Assembly: GCA_945876515.1 (NCBI GenBank)
Contig: CAMCPF010000188.1
Location: 1-6,319 of the forward strand
Origin: Candidatus Kuenenia stuttgartensis
GTDB taxonomy: Bacteria > Planctomycetota > Planctomycetia > Pirellulales > UBA1268
Length of the DNA stretch: 6,319 nucleotides
Direction of reading: 5' to 3'
A model generated the notes under the pieces. It had not been told where the DNA came from and did not search any database. It saw nothing but the letters and a program-made list of their open reading frames with translations. This document shows, piece by piece, positions 5,712 through 6,319 of this stretch. Position numbers and translations under genes: made by a program. Numbering within the stretch: the stretch's first letter is position 1; each line of letters begins with the position of its first letter.

Positions 5712-6319
5712 CTACCTGACGCTGCCTTCGATCTTCCGCTTCTTGGCGTCGTCCTTGTCGAGGTTGGTCACGAGGGCCTCGGTCGTCAGGAGCAGCCCGG
5801 CGATGCTCGCCGCGTTGGTCAGGGCCACCCGCACCACCTTGACGGGGTCGATGATCCCGGCCTTGTACATGTCCACATACTCGCCCTTGTTGGCGTCGAA
5901 GCCCACGGTCAGATCCTTGCCCGCCACTTCGTCGGCCACCACGGCCCCGTCGATTCCGCCGTTCTCGGCAATCTGCCGGATCGGGGCTTCGAGCGCCTGC
6001 AGGATGATGTCCACGCCGATCTTTTCATCACCCTTGGCCTGCGAGCGGGCCTTTTCCACCGCCTCGCGGCAGCGGAGGAGCGCCACGCCGCCACCGGCCA
6101 CGATACCCTCCTCGACCGCCGCCCGGGTGGCGTGGAGCGCGTCTTCGACACGCGCCTTCTTCTGCTTCATCTCGGCCTCGGTGCCCGCCCCGACGGAGAC
6201 GATCGCCACGCCGCCGGTGAGCTTGGCGAGCCGCTCCTGGAGTTTCTCGCGGTCGTACTCGCTCTCGGTGTTCTCGATCTGCATCCGGATCTGCTGCACG
6301 CGGGCCTGAACGGCCTCCT
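5712..6319 (-). CDS. groEL: GroEL (Hsp60) chaperonin, C-terminal part (5' end outside window)
   Basis: The frame is open on the minus strand from the right edge to a TAG at 5712-5714, showing 201 complete codons, roughly the last third of a protein of about 540 residues. The visible part starts in the intermediate/apical boundary (QARVQQIRMQIENTESEYDR, then EKLQERLAKLTGG) and runs through the equatorial domain. VEDALHATRAAVEEG contains the Asp matching the ATPase-critical Asp398 of E. coli, VAGGGVALLR contains the nucleotide-contacting Gly triplet, and AGIIDPVKVVRVAL contains the Asp matching Asp495. The ATP site therefore looks active. The protein forms double-ring cytoplasmic folding chambers capped by GroES. 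The C-terminus ends TNLDKDDAKKRKIEGSVR, charged and lacking the Gly-Gly-Met repeats of canonical GroEL. Promoter and any groES are outside the window. Planctomycetes often carry several GroEL copies; this may be one of the specialised ones. Confidence 0.96.
   Translation of the reverse strand, partial: EAVQARVQQIRMQIENTESEYDREKLQERLAKLTGGVAIVSVGAGTEAEMKQKKARVEDALHATRAAVEEGIVAGGGVALLRCREAVEKARSQAKGDEKIGVDIILQALEAPIRQIAENGGIDGAVVADEVAGKDLTVGFDANKGEYVDMYKAGIIDPVKVVRVALTNAASIAGLLLTTEALVTNLDKDDAKKRKIEGSVR

Noticed and set aside
4682..5719. A 345-codon open frame on the plus strand opposite dnaJ
   Set aside because: The minus strand is unmistakably dnaJ with all domains; the antisense translation shows no family motif and results from high third-position GC.

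Overview
The window is high-GC bacterial DNA with tightly packed genes and no RNA genes, mobile elements or CRISPR arrays that I can see. Several features point to a planctomycete, probably near the Pirellulales: a groEL-dnaJ-grpE chaperone cluster with no dnaK beside it, an FmdB-type zinc ribbon with a Ser/Gly/Lys tail, and a multi-pass membrane protein ending in a DVDGTPLDEV-like tail that I remember from planctomycete genomes. This assignment comes from memory of gene families and has not been searched.

Plus strand, 1-2225: three genes run left to right. The first is the C-terminal 470 residues of a zinc metalloprotease of the DUF5117/DUF4953 type, cut by the left edge. Thirty bases later comes a 101-residue PII-like protein whose T-loop is about 12 residues shorter than in GlnB. 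The third is a 137-residue receiver-like protein that keeps the central Asp but has lost most other phosphorylation residues.

Minus strand, 6319-2268: a head-to-tail series starts with the C-terminal third of GroEL, cut by the right edge. It continues with dnaJ, grpE, an fmdB-like zinc ribbon, yacG and a large planctomycete-type membrane protein. From dnaJ to yacG the junctions are a 4-base ATGA overlap, a 3-base gap and a 4-base gap, so these genes are very probably co-transcribed and translationally coupled. The membrane protein gene sits 71 bases past yacG and has its own sigma70-like promoter candidate.

The two sets converge at 2226-2267. GroEL, DnaJ and GrpE are protein-folding factors (DnaJ and GrpE being the cochaperones of a DnaK encoded elsewhere). 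The two small zinc proteins appear to travel with them. I see no strong evidence for a wholly new system. The most unusual items are the short-T-loop PII protein beside a degenerate receiver, and a GroEL with a charged C-terminus in place of the Gly-Gly-Met tail.
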